Assembly (NCBI RefSeq): GCF_018613195.1
Contig: NZ_JAGGQQ010000009.1
Coordinates: forward strand, 124,001 to 188,000
Source of the DNA: Bacillus sp. ISL-45
GTDB taxonomy: Bacteria; Bacillota; Bacilli; Bacillales; Cytobacillaceae
Length of the DNA stretch: 64,000 bases
Reading direction: 5' to 3'
Position 1 is the first letter of the stretch; each line of letters opens with the position of its first letter. The position numbers and the translations under genes are program-made. Under the pieces are notes generated by a model. It was not told where the DNA came from. It made no database searches and worked only from the letters and a program-made list of their open reading frames with translations. Below, in pieces: positions 51,975 through 60,453 of the stretch.

Positions 51975-54900
51975 ACCAATGAAACGCCGTGGGTTTTTAA
52001 AAGCGCTCGGAACGCTCGGAGCGGTCGCGTTCGTCGGACCGGCATTCGTCGGGCCAATTAAGCAGGTCATGGGCGATGTCTGGATCGATTCACCGCATGG
52101 AACCGGGACGGATTATCAGGATTACACGGCCGAAAATGTCATTTTCACGTCATGCCAGCAGTGTAATGCGACATGTACGATCAAAACCTATATTACAGCC
52201 GGAGCGGCAGGCGGGGCATACTCCTCCATCGTCCGCAAGATTGCCGGAAACCAGTACAGCCCCATCAATATGGTGCAAATCGGACATATCAACTACGACA
52301 CTCCAGTATCACAGGCTGTGAAAGGTACAGGGGATGTCGCTAAAACGGGGCGCGGACTCCGCGGCGGACGAACCTGCTTGAAAGGGCAGGCCGGCATCCA
52401 GACAAACTATGATGCTTTCAGGATCCAGAAGCCGCTCAAGCGTGTTGGTGAAAGAGGCAGCGGCGTCTGGAAAACGGTCAGCTGGGAAGAGGCTTATAAG
52501 GAAATCCTCGAGGGCAGCAAGGACCTTCGAACTCCTGGGTTAAAAGAAATGTGGAAATACGTACCGGAAGCAGCGGTCATGGCCGACTGGGAAAAATTTA
52601 AGGCTGGCGAAATGACCAAAGCTGAATTTGATAAAAAATACAAGGATGTCCTGATCGACACGAATCACCCGGACTTTGGCCCGAAAGCAAATCAAATTGC
52701 GGTCATGGCAGGACATCGGCGTGAATTCATCGAGCGTCTCGCAGCCAACAGCCTTGGTACAGCCAACTATTATGATCACGGCGGCTATTGCGGTATTACC
52801 AGCGTTATGGGTAATGTCCGCTCGCATGATTCTGAAAAGCCGAAGAAGCGGATGATTCCGGACTATGATAATGCTGAAATGGTCATTGTCTGGGGTACAA
52901 ACCCGATGGTGGCAAACCGCGGGCCGACTACATTTGCTCCGCAAATTACCAATGCAATTGACCGCGGCATGAAAATGGTCGTGATCGATCCGCGTTTCAG
53001 CAAGACAGCCGAAAAAGCGCATGTCTGGGTTCCGGTAAAACCGGGCGGGGACGGTGCGCTAGCGATGGCGATGTCCCGCTGGATCATTGAAAACAACCGA
53101 TATGACGATATTTACCTTCGCAACCCGAACCAGGAAGCAGCGAATGAGGATGGCGAAACAACCTGGAGCGATGCCTCTTTCCTTGTCAATGTCGGCGAAA
53201 AGAAGCGTCCGTTCGTCCGTGCCCAGGATCTTGGAATCGGCGGCGAGGAGTTTGTGGTCATCGAAAATGGCAAGCCAGTTTCACATGCCAAGGCAAGAAA
53301 CGGCGAGCTTGATGTTGATACAACAATAAATGGCATCAAAGTGAAATCTGTCTTCCGGATTTTTAAAGAAAGGGTCATGGAAAAATCGATCGAAGAATAT
53401 GCAAAGCAGGCAGATGTGCCAGTCGACCAGATTGTCCAGATTGCCCGTGAATTCACATCCCATGGCAAAAAGGTCGGGATCCATTCCTACCGCGGACCGG
53501 CGATGCATACGAATGGCTACTATAGCGTACGCGCCATCAATATGCTGAACCACCTTGTCGGCAACCACGACTGGAAGGGCGGCGATACTGTCCTTGGAGC
53601 CAAGTACAAAGCAACCGAAGGACGATACGATCTTGCGACAGTACCGAATGCGAACAAAGGCTGGGGCATCCCGGTCACAAGGCATAAAGTACCTTATGAA
53701 AAAACATCATTATTTGAAAAAGATGGCTATCCTGCAAAACGCCCGTGGTATCCATTCGGCAATAAACTGATCCATGATGTCCTTCCAAGCTCGGCTGAAG
53801 GCTATCCATACAAAATCAGGGCATTGCTCATCAATAGGACTTCACCTGTCATGTCTGCGCCAAGATCGGAAATGCAGGCGAAATTCATCAGGGATCCTAA
53901 GGTGGTTGAACTGGTTGTGGCATCAGATGTCATCATTGGTGAGACTTCCAAGTATGCAGACTTCATCCTGCCGGATCTTGCGTACCTGGAAAGCTGGAAT
54001 GCGGAAGACATCTTCCCGATCCTGAAGCATAAGTTCGCAGGTGTCATCCAGCCGGTGACAAGGGTTGTACCTGACGCACGGCCAACGGAGCAAGTTTATA
54101 TCGATTTACTAAAAGGTTTGGGCCTTCCAGGTGTCGGAAACAATGCATTGGCTGATGGATCGGCGATACACACACCTGAAGACTACTACTTGAAACGCAT
54201 CGCAAACATCGCCTTTGACGGCAAGAAGCCGGTCAAGGACGCAAACGCTGAAGAGCTGGCGATTTTTGAAAAAGCAAGACAAAAAGCGCTCGGTAAATAT
54301 TTTGACATCCAAAAGCTCAAAAGTGCTGTGAAACCGGAAGAATGGAAGAAGGTTGTCTACGTGCTGAATCGCGGCGGACGCTTTGAGGCAGCAGGCGATG
54401 AATATATCGGCAACAAGCTTAAGTATCAGTGGGCAAAACAGGTTTATTTTTACGATGAAAAAGCAGCAGGCTTCAAGAGTGCTTACACGGGCAAGTTCTT
54501 TGAAGGCGTGCCGGTGGCAGAGGCAATCAAGACTTACGACGGCGAAGTTTACAAGCCAAACAAACCGCTGCAGTTCATCAACTGGAAATCAAGGAATATG
54601 GCAACGCACCGTACTGAAGGAAATGCCTGGCTCCGTGAAGTGAAGCCGGAAAACTATCTGTGGATCAACCCGATCGACGCGAAGAAAAAAGGCATCAAGA
54701 CTGATGATGAAATCTACATTTCATCCAATAACTCAAGAGTAAAAGGCCGCGCGCTCGTAACACCAGGAATCAAGCCGGGTGTGGTCGGAGCGAACTTTAG
54801 CTTTGGCCATGATGCTTATGGCTCTAAGGCAGTCAAAGTGGACGGCAAAACAATCGAGCCAGCCGGCAAATACGGGCATACAAGCTATGAATTCAATAAA

Positions 54901-55062
54901 CCGCTCCATGAAGAATCTGGCTATGCAAAACCGCGTGGACTGGGCTTCTCAGTCAATGCCTTATCAGACCGGGATGGAAGCTACTTCGAAGGCTATCTCG
55001 CAGACTTACTGATCGGCGGACCGGCACAGCAGGACGTATTCGTGGAAGTGGAAAGAGTGTAA
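51964..55062 (+). CDS. Molybdopterin oxidoreductase catalytic subunit (TtrA/SrdA type)
   Basis: A 1032-residue enzyme. The start carries a twin-arginine signal (KRRGFLKALG at 7-16). A [4Fe-4S] site follows: C64, C67, C71 and C138. The molybdenum ligand is probably C276 (GGYCGITS). It has the two-MGD domains of the DMSO reductase family, tetrathionate/selenate/thiosulfate-type group. It is exported by Tat and reduces a sulfur or selenium oxyanion outside the membrane. The substrate cannot be decided from sequence alone; the B-C-A order fits both ttrBCA and the srdBCA selenate reductase described for Bacillus selenatarsenatis. Confidence 0.88.
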   Translation: MENKPMKRRGFLKALGTLGAVAFVGPAFVGPIKQVMGDVWIDSPHGTGTDYQDYTAENVIFTSCQQCNATCTIKTYITAGAAGGAYSSIVRKIAGNQYSPINMVQIGHINYDTPVSQAVKGTGDVAKTGRGLRGGRTCLKGQAGIQTNYDAFRIQKPLKRVGERGSGVWKTVSWEEAYKEILEGSKDLRTPGLKEMWKYVPEAAVMADWEKFKAGEMTKAEFDKKYKDVLIDTNHPDFGPKANQIAVMAGHRREFIERLAANSLGTANYYDHGGYCGITSVMGNVRSHDSEKPKKRMIPDYDNAEMVIVWGTNPMVANRGPTTFAPQITNAIDRGMKMVVIDPRFSKTAEKAHVWVPVKPGGDGALAMAMSRWIIENNRYDDIYLRNPNQEAANEDGETTWSDASFLVNVGEKKRPFVRAQDLGIGGEEFVVIENGKPVSHAKARNGELDVDTTINGIKVKSVFRIFKERVMEKSIEEYAKQADVPVDQIVQIAREFTSHGKKVGIHSYRGPAMHTNGYYSVRAINMLNHLVGNHDWKGGDTVLGAKYKATEGRYDLATVPNANKGWGIPVTRHKVPYEKTSLFEKDGYPAKRPWYPFGNKLIHDVLPSSAEGYPYKIRALLINRTSPVMSAPRSEMQAKFIRDPKVVELVVASDVIIGETSKYADFILPDLAYLESWNAEDIFPILKHKFAGVIQPVTRVVPDARPTEQVYIDLLKGLGLPGVGNNALADGSAIHTPEDYYLKRIANIAFDGKKPVKDANAEELAIFEKARQKALGKYFDIQKLKSAVKPEEWKKVVYVLNRGGRFEAAGDEYIGNKLKYQWAKQVYFYDEKAAGFKSAYTGKFFEGVPVAEAIKTYDGEVYKPNKPLQFINWKSRNMATHRTEGNAWLREVKPENYLWINPIDAKKKGIKTDDEIYISSNNSRVKGRALVTPGIKPGVVGANFSFGHDAYGSKAVKVDGKTIEPAGKYGHTSYEFNKPLHEESGYAKPRGLGFSVNALSDRDGSYFEGYLADLLIGGPAQQDVFVEVERV

Positions 55063-55125
55063 AACAACATCGGGGGATGCCTGGTGGGCACCCCTGAAAT
55101 CTTGTTGAAAATGAAGGTGGAGACA

Positions 55126-55710
55126 ATGATGGAAGAACGATATGGAAAGCTGGCGATTGCGAATATCATGACAAGCATCTGGCTGGGGGACTGGGACACC
55201 TATGAAGCATTCCTGAATGACGTCCCTGAAGGAATGCGGAAGGAGCTCTCATTTCATTCCTTATACAATCGGGATGAAGTGCAGCTCTGGTATGACAATC
55301 ACTTTTTCATACCGGGAGATCATTTTGTCTCCCCTTACTTTTCTTCTTATACAAAAAATAATGAAGATGAAGAAGCCCGCAGGCATGAATTGCTTTGCCT
55401 GATCGGCCTTTATGAAAAAACAGCCTTTTACTTCCCGCTCGAGCAAGATCGGCTGCCAGACCATTTTGGCAGCATGACAGCGTTCATGAGTTCGATTTTA
55501 CAGGGAGAGATCAAAGCGGAACAAGAAGGCGATCGGGAATACCTCCAGCAGCTTGAAGAAATAGAGGCAGAGATGCTGACAAGATTCATCAAGCCGGTCC
55601 TGAAACCATTGCTCGAGAACGCGGATGCAAAAATCAACCATCCATTCTTTATGGAGTTTCTCAACTTTTATTCTGAATTGATGAGTGAAGACTGGGTGGA
55701 GGCAGCATAA
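55126..55710 (+). CDS. TorD/DmsD-type chaperone of the molybdoenzyme
   Basis: A 194-residue helical protein with GDHFVSPYFSSYTKN and LCLIGLYEKTAFYFPLEQDRLPDHFG, the TorD family pattern. It keeps the apo-reductase folded and shields its Tat signal until cofactor insertion. ATG at 55126 or 55129 has GGTGGAG upstream. It is the last gene of the operon and is followed by a terminator. Confidence 0.88.
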   Translation: MMEERYGKLAIANIMTSIWLGDWDTYEAFLNDVPEGMRKELSFHSLYNRDEVQLWYDNHFFIPGDHFVSPYFSSYTKNNEDEEARRHELLCLIGLYEKTAFYFPLEQDRLPDHFGSMTAFMSSILQGEIKAEQEGDREYLQQLEEIEAEMLTRFIKPVLKPLLENADAKINHPFFMEFLNFYSELMSEDWVEAA

Positions 55711-55746
55711 ATGAAACGGTCCCCATAATTGGGGACCGTTTCATTT
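55711..55746 (+). terminator. Terminator of reductase operon
   Basis: Stem GAAACGGTCCCC / GGGGACCGTTTC with a 6-nt loop, then ATTTT. Confidence 0.9.
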
Positions 55747-55765
55747 TATTCAAAATTTGCTGTTT

Positions 55766-55882
55766 CTACTTATTCTGTTTAAAGAGATCAATAAACGCTT
55801 GATAAAACTCTAAACTCTGATAAAACATGAAGCCCATTGCAGTCATAGAAAAGAAACCAATCATCAGAAACCGGAACCACAT
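55766..55882 (-). CDS. Small single-span membrane protein (38 aa)
   Basis: Thirty-eight residues with one membrane segment (FRFLMIGFFSMTAMGFMFY) and a short tail. GGAGG lies 8-9 nt before the ATG. No family match. It lies downstream of the 104-residue membrane protein on the same strand. Confidence 0.6.
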   Translation of the reverse strand: MWFRFLMIGFFSMTAMGFMFYQSLEFYQAFIDLFKQNK

Positions 55883-55917
55883 ACTATCATTCCTCCTTGA
55901 TTTTATTAGAGAAAAAA

Positions 55918-56232
55918 TCAAAGAGACTTGATCACATAATTCGACTGGAAAAAGACTGCAGTTAGAAAAGCGGCAAAAGCCGAAATCCTGTTTGTTCTGT
56001 ATATTGTTTTGCTTAAAAAACTGGTTAAAACAAGAAGTACAAATACGGGTGGGATGAATGCAACTTGTTTGTCTTCTTTACCCGGGCCGGAACCATCCTC
56101 GTGCATTTGGTCCATGGCGATGATTGCTTTTGATTTAGGCTCGAATAATTTCAGTTTTTCGGCAGGAAGAGCACCGTAGCTGAGTAAAAGCAAAATGAAT
56201 AGACTCAGAGAATAAATGGTCAGCTTTTTCAC
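55918..56232 (-). CDS. Hypothetical membrane protein with two TM segments
   Basis: A 104-residue protein: N-terminal segment (TIYSLSLFILLLLSYGAL), a polar middle (MDQMHEDGSGPGKEDK) and a C-terminal segment (FIPPVFVLLVLTSFL). GTG start at 56232 with GGGAG upstream; the longer frame to 56286 lacks a good ribosome site. Function is unknown. Confidence 0.6.
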   Translation of the reverse strand: MKKLTIYSLSLFILLLLSYGALPAEKLKLFEPKSKAIIAMDQMHEDGSGPGKEDKQVAFIPPVFVLLVLTSFLSKTIYRTNRISAFAAFLTAVFFQSNYVIKSL

Positions 56233-56328
56233 GGTCCCACACTCCCTTCCAAAAGTAGTAATACAATCGTATAACAATATATGCACAGTGGAAACAAAAA
56301 AGTTTTGACGTTTTTCTCAAAACAAAAA

Positions 56329-56350
56329 CAGGCACCTTAACAAGTGCCTG
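56329..56350 (-). terminator. Terminator of DUF1128 gene
   Basis: On the minus strand CAGGCACTT and AAGGTGCCTG pair, then TTTTTG. Confidence 0.75.
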
Positions 56351-56356
56351 CTCCAA

Positions 56357-56590
56357 TTACTGCTTTCTTAAGTTTCCAAGCTCTTCAGCGATCGCCTGCA
56401 TTTCATTCGGGCTGAAGGTGTTTTTTCGCATGATCATATCATAGATTTCCTTCAGTTCTTCATACATCTCGCCGTCGAAATGTGATGATTTGATAGCGCC
56501 GAGGTTCATGACATTCAATTTTTCCTTGATTTTTTCGATCATGAAATCAACGTTTTCAGGGGAATTTTTAGTTAAGTCCACTCCGTTCAT
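56357..56590 (-). CDS. DUF1128 family protein (YfkK-like)
   Basis: A 77-residue helical protein (NSPENVDFMIEKIKEKLNVMN, FDGEMYEELKEIYDMI) matching DUF1128, a small Bacillus family of unknown function. The start is ATG with GAAAGG upstream. Confidence 0.9.
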   Translation of the reverse strand: MNGVDLTKNSPENVDFMIEKIKEKLNVMNLGAIKSSHFDGEMYEELKEIYDMIMRKNTFSPNEMQAIAEELGNLRKQ

Positions 56591-56646
56591 CCTTTCAATG
56601 GTTGTACAACCATCTTTCCATGTCCGTCAAAAAAAGTCAATTACAA

Positions 56647-56672
56647 ATCCGGCGCCTTTCGAACGCCGGATT
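56647..56672 (-). terminator. Terminator of AGCS symporter gene
   Basis: AATCCGGCG / CGCCGGATT with an 8-nt loop; on the minus strand a U-run follows. Confidence 0.75.
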
Positions 56673-56676
56673 GCAA

Positions 56677-58032
56677 TCAGGTACTATACGTGTCAGGTTG
56701 GTTCTTTTCTTCTTTAATCGCATTCAGGATATTTCGGGTCTCAACTACAACTACGCCGGACAATCCGAGAAGTCCAATCAGATTCGGGAAGGCCATCAAA
56801 CCGTTCATGACATCGGCTATGCCCCATACAATTTCTAGCTGGGAAATTGCTCCGATGAATACAGCAGCGACAAACGCGATTCGATAGTATAACACGACCT
56901 TTTTGCTGAACAGATAGGAGAAGCATTTCTCCCCGTAATAAGACCAGCCGATGATCGTCGATGATGCGAAGAACATCAATCCGACCGCAACGATTACAGA
57001 TCCGGTCTGGCCAAGGAACTTGCCGAAGGTCGCAGAAGTAAGGTCGGCTGCTGTTGTATCTCCTGTGTACAACCCGCCCATTACAATGGTAATTCCCGTG
57101 ATCGAACAGATGACGATTGTATCAATGAATACCTGGGTCATCGACACAAGGGCCTGTCGTCCAGGCAAGTCCGTCTTAGCTGCGGCAGCCGCAATAGGTG
57201 CCGAGCCAAGACCAGCTTCGTTCGAGAAGACACCGCGGGCAACACCCATCCGGATGACTGTTCCAAGTGCCCCGCCAGCTACCGCTTCTCCAGTGAAGGC
57301 ATCTGTAAAAATAAGTGCAACGGCCGCTGGAACAAGGTCAAAGTTCATGATCATGACCACAAGGCCGGCAAGAAGGTAAAATGCAGCCATCACTGGCACG
57401 AAAAGCGCAGTGATTTTTCCGATGCTCTTAATCCCGCCAATCAGGGCAAGTGCAGTGAAGACAGTGAGTACAATACCAGTTACCCAGGCAGGCACCGAAA
57501 AGGTTGATTGGACGACGCTCGCAACGGAATTTGATTGAACAAGGTTGCCAATCCCGAAAGCTGCAATCGCGCCAAAGAAGGCAAATAAAACACCAAGCCA
57601 TTTTTGGCCAAGACCTCGTTCAAGATAATACATCGGTCCGCCGGACATCTCTCCATCCTTGTCCTCGACCCGGTATTTAACGGCTAAAACAGCTTCCGCG
57701 TATTTTGTAGCCATTCCGAAAAATGCTGTAATCCACATCCAGAAAACGGCACCCGGACCGCCAGTAAAGATCGCTGTAGCGACACCGGCTATATTACCAG
57801 TACCCACAGTTGCAGCTAGTGCAGTCATCAATGCCTGGAAATGTGAAATATCACCTTCCGATTTTTTGTCCTGTTTTTTAGTAAATGCCAGCTTGAGTGA
57901 GTAAGGCAGCAGCCTCATTTGCAAGAAGCCAATGCGGAAGGTCAGGTAGATCCCCGTCCCAACAAGCAGGATCAATAGAGGCGGGCCCCAAACCCAGCCG
58001 CTTATTTTTCCAACCCATTCTTCAAATGTCAT
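56677..58032 (-). CDS. Alanine/glycine:cation symporter (AGCS family)
   Basis: A 451-residue, about 10-segment transporter with AGCS text: GTGNIAGVATAIFTGGPGAVFWMWITAFFGMATKYAEAVLAVKYR and ARGVFSNEAGLGSAPIAAAAAKT. It takes up alanine or glycine with sodium. GGGGGAG precedes the ATG. The substrate is inferred from the family. No ligand riboswitch was seen upstream. Confidence 0.93.
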   Translation of the reverse strand: MTFEEWVGKISGWVWGPPLLILLVGTGIYLTFRIGFLQMRLLPYSLKLAFTKKQDKKSEGDISHFQALMTALAATVGTGNIAGVATAIFTGGPGAVFWMWITAFFGMATKYAEAVLAVKYRVEDKDGEMSGGPMYYLERGLGQKWLGVLFAFFGAIAAFGIGNLVQSNSVASVVQSTFSVPAWVTGIVLTVFTALALIGGIKSIGKITALFVPVMAAFYLLAGLVVMIMNFDLVPAAVALIFTDAFTGEAVAGGALGTVIRMGVARGVFSNEAGLGSAPIAAAAAKTDLPGRQALVSMTQVFIDTIVICSITGITIVMGGLYTGDTTAADLTSATFGKFLGQTGSVIVAVGLMFFASSTIIGWSYYGEKCFSYLFSKKVVLYYRIAFVAAVFIGAISQLEIVWGIADVMNGLMAFPNLIGLLGLSGVVVVETRNILNAIKEEKNQPDTYST

Positions 58033-58363
58033 AGTGCTCCCCCTTAGAAATTATATTCAAAAAATGTTCTTCAACAAGAATATTCTGATAATTAGTAGTA
58101 AGTCAAGCGATATCTATTAGGTAAAACTTAGGAGGGCAGGTGAAATCATACGTGAATAGTTGTCGCTAAGGGGTTTTTCCCTATAAAAATTATTATACAA
58201 CTTTAAAAATTTTATAGAGTACTTTAATTACTCATTTCGATTGGATATTTAAAAAAGTTTTCACAACACTTGCATGAAGTGATGGCAATCGTGGAAAATG
58301 TTAGTTAGGAGACAGGCAAACAGAACCTGCAATACGAAAAGGCAGACTCTAGGAGGAGAAAAA

Positions 58364-58726
58364 ATGGGCAGTTCGAAAAAATTTTGGATGGGCATGGTTT
58401 TAGGTGCGATGGCCGGCGGAGCGGTTACTCTTTTGGAAAAATCGACCCGGCTGGCTGTAAAAGAGGATTTCAGTAAGGTATCGAGCGGCGTTATGTATGT
58501 CGTCAAAAATCCAAATGAATTTATTGAAGACCTAAGGGAAACAGCGAATAAAGTGCGGACTACAGTGGAACAAGTAACAGAGGACGTGGCTTTTATCACT
58601 GAGAAGGTCGAAGAAATAAAGGATGTACCGCCTCAGGTTACTGAGCTGGTCAAAGATACAAAAGAAACGCTTAGGAAGATTGCCGCATCAGGGCAAACAC
58701 AGCAGCATATAGATGAAAAAGAATGA
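58364..58726 (+). CDS. YtxH-like general stress protein
   Basis: A 120-residue protein: N-terminal membrane segment with glycines (FWMGMVLGAMAGGAVTLLEKS) and a long coiled coil. This is the YtxH layout. GGAGG precedes the ATG at 58364. It lies 50 bp upstream of a YihY gene and may be co-transcribed with it. Confidence 0.75.
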   Translation: MGSSKKFWMGMVLGAMAGGAVTLLEKSTRLAVKEDFSKVSSGVMYVVKNPNEFIEDLRETANKVRTTVEQVTEDVAFITEKVEEIKDVPPQVTELVKDTKETLRKIAASGQTQQHIDEKE

Positions 58727-58776
58727 TGATTGACAAGCTCAAGGAAGGACAAGGAAAGCATAAATGAGGTGAAACA

Positions 58777-59592
58777 ATGATTGATATATCATTTTTCAGG
58801 CATATGTGGCAGAGGATACAGGAGGACGATGTTCCGGCACTTGCCGCACAGCTTGCATATTTCTTTTTGCTCTCCTTGTTTCCGCTGTTGATCTTTTTGG
58901 TCACATTGGTCCCTTATTTGCCCATTTCAGAAGTGGATATCCTCGGTTTTTTTGATGATTATGCGCCAGGTGACTCGATGGATCTGATCAAGAACAGCCT
59001 GGAGGATATCATGAAAAAAGACGGAAAATTGCTGAGCTTTGGTTTATTGGCGACAATTTGGTCAGCCTCGAACGGAATCAATGCGGTTGTAAGGGCATTT
59101 AACCGTGCGTACCGGGTAGAGGAAACCAGGTCGTTCATCGTAAACAGAATAATGGCGATCTTTTTGACATTTGCCATGATCTTCGTGTTTCTGGTCGCTT
59201 TGATCCTGCCAGTGTTCGGCAAAGAAATCGGCAGCTGGCTTTTTGCTAATTTCGGGCTGAAGGAAGAGTTCGTCTATGTTTGGAATATGTTCCGCTGGCT
59301 GATCAGTATCTTGATCTTGTTTATAGTTTTTCTCGGGCTATATTGGATCGCCCCCAATAAAAAACTGACGTGTATCAGTGGTGTGCCGGGATCGATTTTT
59401 GCTACCGGTGGATGGGTGCTCGTATCGTTGGGCTTCTCCTACTATGTCAGTAACTTCGCTTCCTATACTGCTACTTACGGCAGTATCGGAGCAATCATCG
59501 TCCTGATGATCTGGCTCTATTTGTCCGCATACATTATCATCATCGGCGGAGAAATCAATGCCTATTACAGTGATAAGAAAGCAGGCTGCTGA
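58777..59592 (+). CDS. YihY/BrkB family membrane protein
   Basis: A 271-residue protein with six membrane segments and the YihY pattern (DDVPALAAQLAYFFLLSLFPLLIFL, AIIVLMIWLYLSAYIIIIGGEINA). The family was once annotated as RNase BN, which is wrong; its role is uncertain. GAGGTG precedes the ATG. Confidence 0.92.
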   Translation: MIDISFFRHMWQRIQEDDVPALAAQLAYFFLLSLFPLLIFLVTLVPYLPISEVDILGFFDDYAPGDSMDLIKNSLEDIMKKDGKLLSFGLLATIWSASNGINAVVRAFNRAYRVEETRSFIVNRIMAIFLTFAMIFVFLVALILPVFGKEIGSWLFANFGLKEEFVYVWNMFRWLISILILFIVFLGLYWIAPNKKLTCISGVPGSIFATGGWVLVSLGFSYYVSNFASYTATYGSIGAIIVLMIWLYLSAYIIIIGGEINAYYSDKKAGC

Positions 59593-59704
59593 CACCATTA
59601 TTTATCCTGAAATTACCTCAGGTAAGGTCTGCTGTTTTAGCAGAAGATACTGTTGAGGCTTGCTCCTCATTTCTTAAAGTAGTTCGATTTTTGGAACTTA
59701 GATT

Positions 59705-59950
59705 GGTGTCCAGCTCCAGCGCCTAGCCAGTATTCATCTCGAGAATGCTTCCTCGAGTATCTTGCGAGAAGCGTTAGCTTTAAGCAGCTCGAGTCGTTTC
59801 GGTCCGCCCAATGAAGTCAAAGAGCGACTTCACCGGTTGGCCCTCTGAGGCACACGATGTGCTAGACCCGCCAGCCACAGGACGTGGCGTTATTGGGGGC
59901 AACGCTTGTCGGGGCTGTACAAGGCGCTTGCGCTATTCTTATAATAGGGG
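59705..59950. repeat. Dispersed intergenic element, long copy
   Basis: The stretch holds TCCAGCTCCAGCGCC, palindromic runs (CTCGAG, GACTTCA), CACACGATGTGC and AAGGCGCTTGCGC. Parts recur at 21,127 and 63,590. It is likely a structured, repeated element like REP or bcr-type sequences of bacilli. No transposase is present. It fills the gap 59,593-59,960. Confidence 0.6.
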
Positions 59951-59960
59951 GAATATCAGG

Positions 59961-60065
59961 ATGGCAAAGAAGACGAAAAAAGACGGAAGCACGAAGCAGA
60001 AAGGCAAAAGCAACCACAGCCAAAAAACATCCGGTTCAGCAAACGGATCAAACGGATATCACTAA
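59961..60065 (+). CDS. Small basic protein (34 aa), spore-type look
   Basis: Very polar, rich in Lys, Ser, Gly and Asn (MAKKTKKDGSTKQKGKSN). Such short proteins are common as minor spore proteins, but no family match is made. GGGGGAATATCAGG lies before the ATG. A terminator follows, which supports expression. Confidence 0.5.
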   Translation: MAKKTKKDGSTKQKGKSNHSQKTSGSANGSNGYH

Positions 60066-60070
60066 TGAAC

Positions 60071-60098
60071 AAGCGCCCCCTCGGTGGGCGCTTTTCTG
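60071..60098 (+). terminator. Terminator after small basic gene
   Basis: Stem AAGCGCCC / GGGCGCTT with a 7-nt loop and TTTTC. Confidence 0.85.
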
Positions 60099-60130
60099 TT
60101 GCGGAAATGCTTATAGATATTAGAGGAGAA

Positions 60131-60383
60131 ATGACGGACAGAAATCGGAGGAAACAATGAAAAAGTGTCCGTCATCGGATTCATGACGGACAGAAATCGG
60201 AGGAAACAATGAAAAAGTGTCCGTCATCAGGTTCATGACGGACAGAAATCGGCGGAAACAATGAAAAAGTGTCCGTCATCGGGTTCATGATGGACAGAAA
60301 TGGGTGGAACCAGAGAAAAAGTGTCCGTCATCGGACTCATGACGGACAAAAATCGGCAGAAACAATGAAAAAGTGTCCATCAT
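60131..60383. repeat. Array of five 52-bp hairpin units (second family)
   Basis: Units start at 60131, 60183, 60235, 60287 and 60339, exactly 52 bp apart. Each has a TGACGGACA arm and a TGTCCGTCA arm around an A-rich loop. The sequence is unrelated to the array at 23,799, but period and design are the same. It fills most of 60,099-60,413. Confidence 0.9.
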
Positions 60384-60413
60384 CTTGCACACTACATACA
60401 TAGTCGTTTCTAA

Positions 60414-60447
60414 GAAAAAAACTCCCACTGGGTTTTCCCGGTGAGAG
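60414..60447 (-). terminator. Terminator of metal ATPase gene
   Basis: AACTCTCACCGGG and CCCAGTGGGAGTT pair around AAAA, then TTTTT on the minus strand. Confidence 0.8.
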
Positions 60448-60453
60448 TTATAT

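Noticed and set aside
58033-58363. A glycine/alanine riboswitch upstream of the AGCS gene
   Set aside because: I found no recognisable aptamer core on either strand in this 330-bp gap; it holds only A/T-rich promoter-like DNA.
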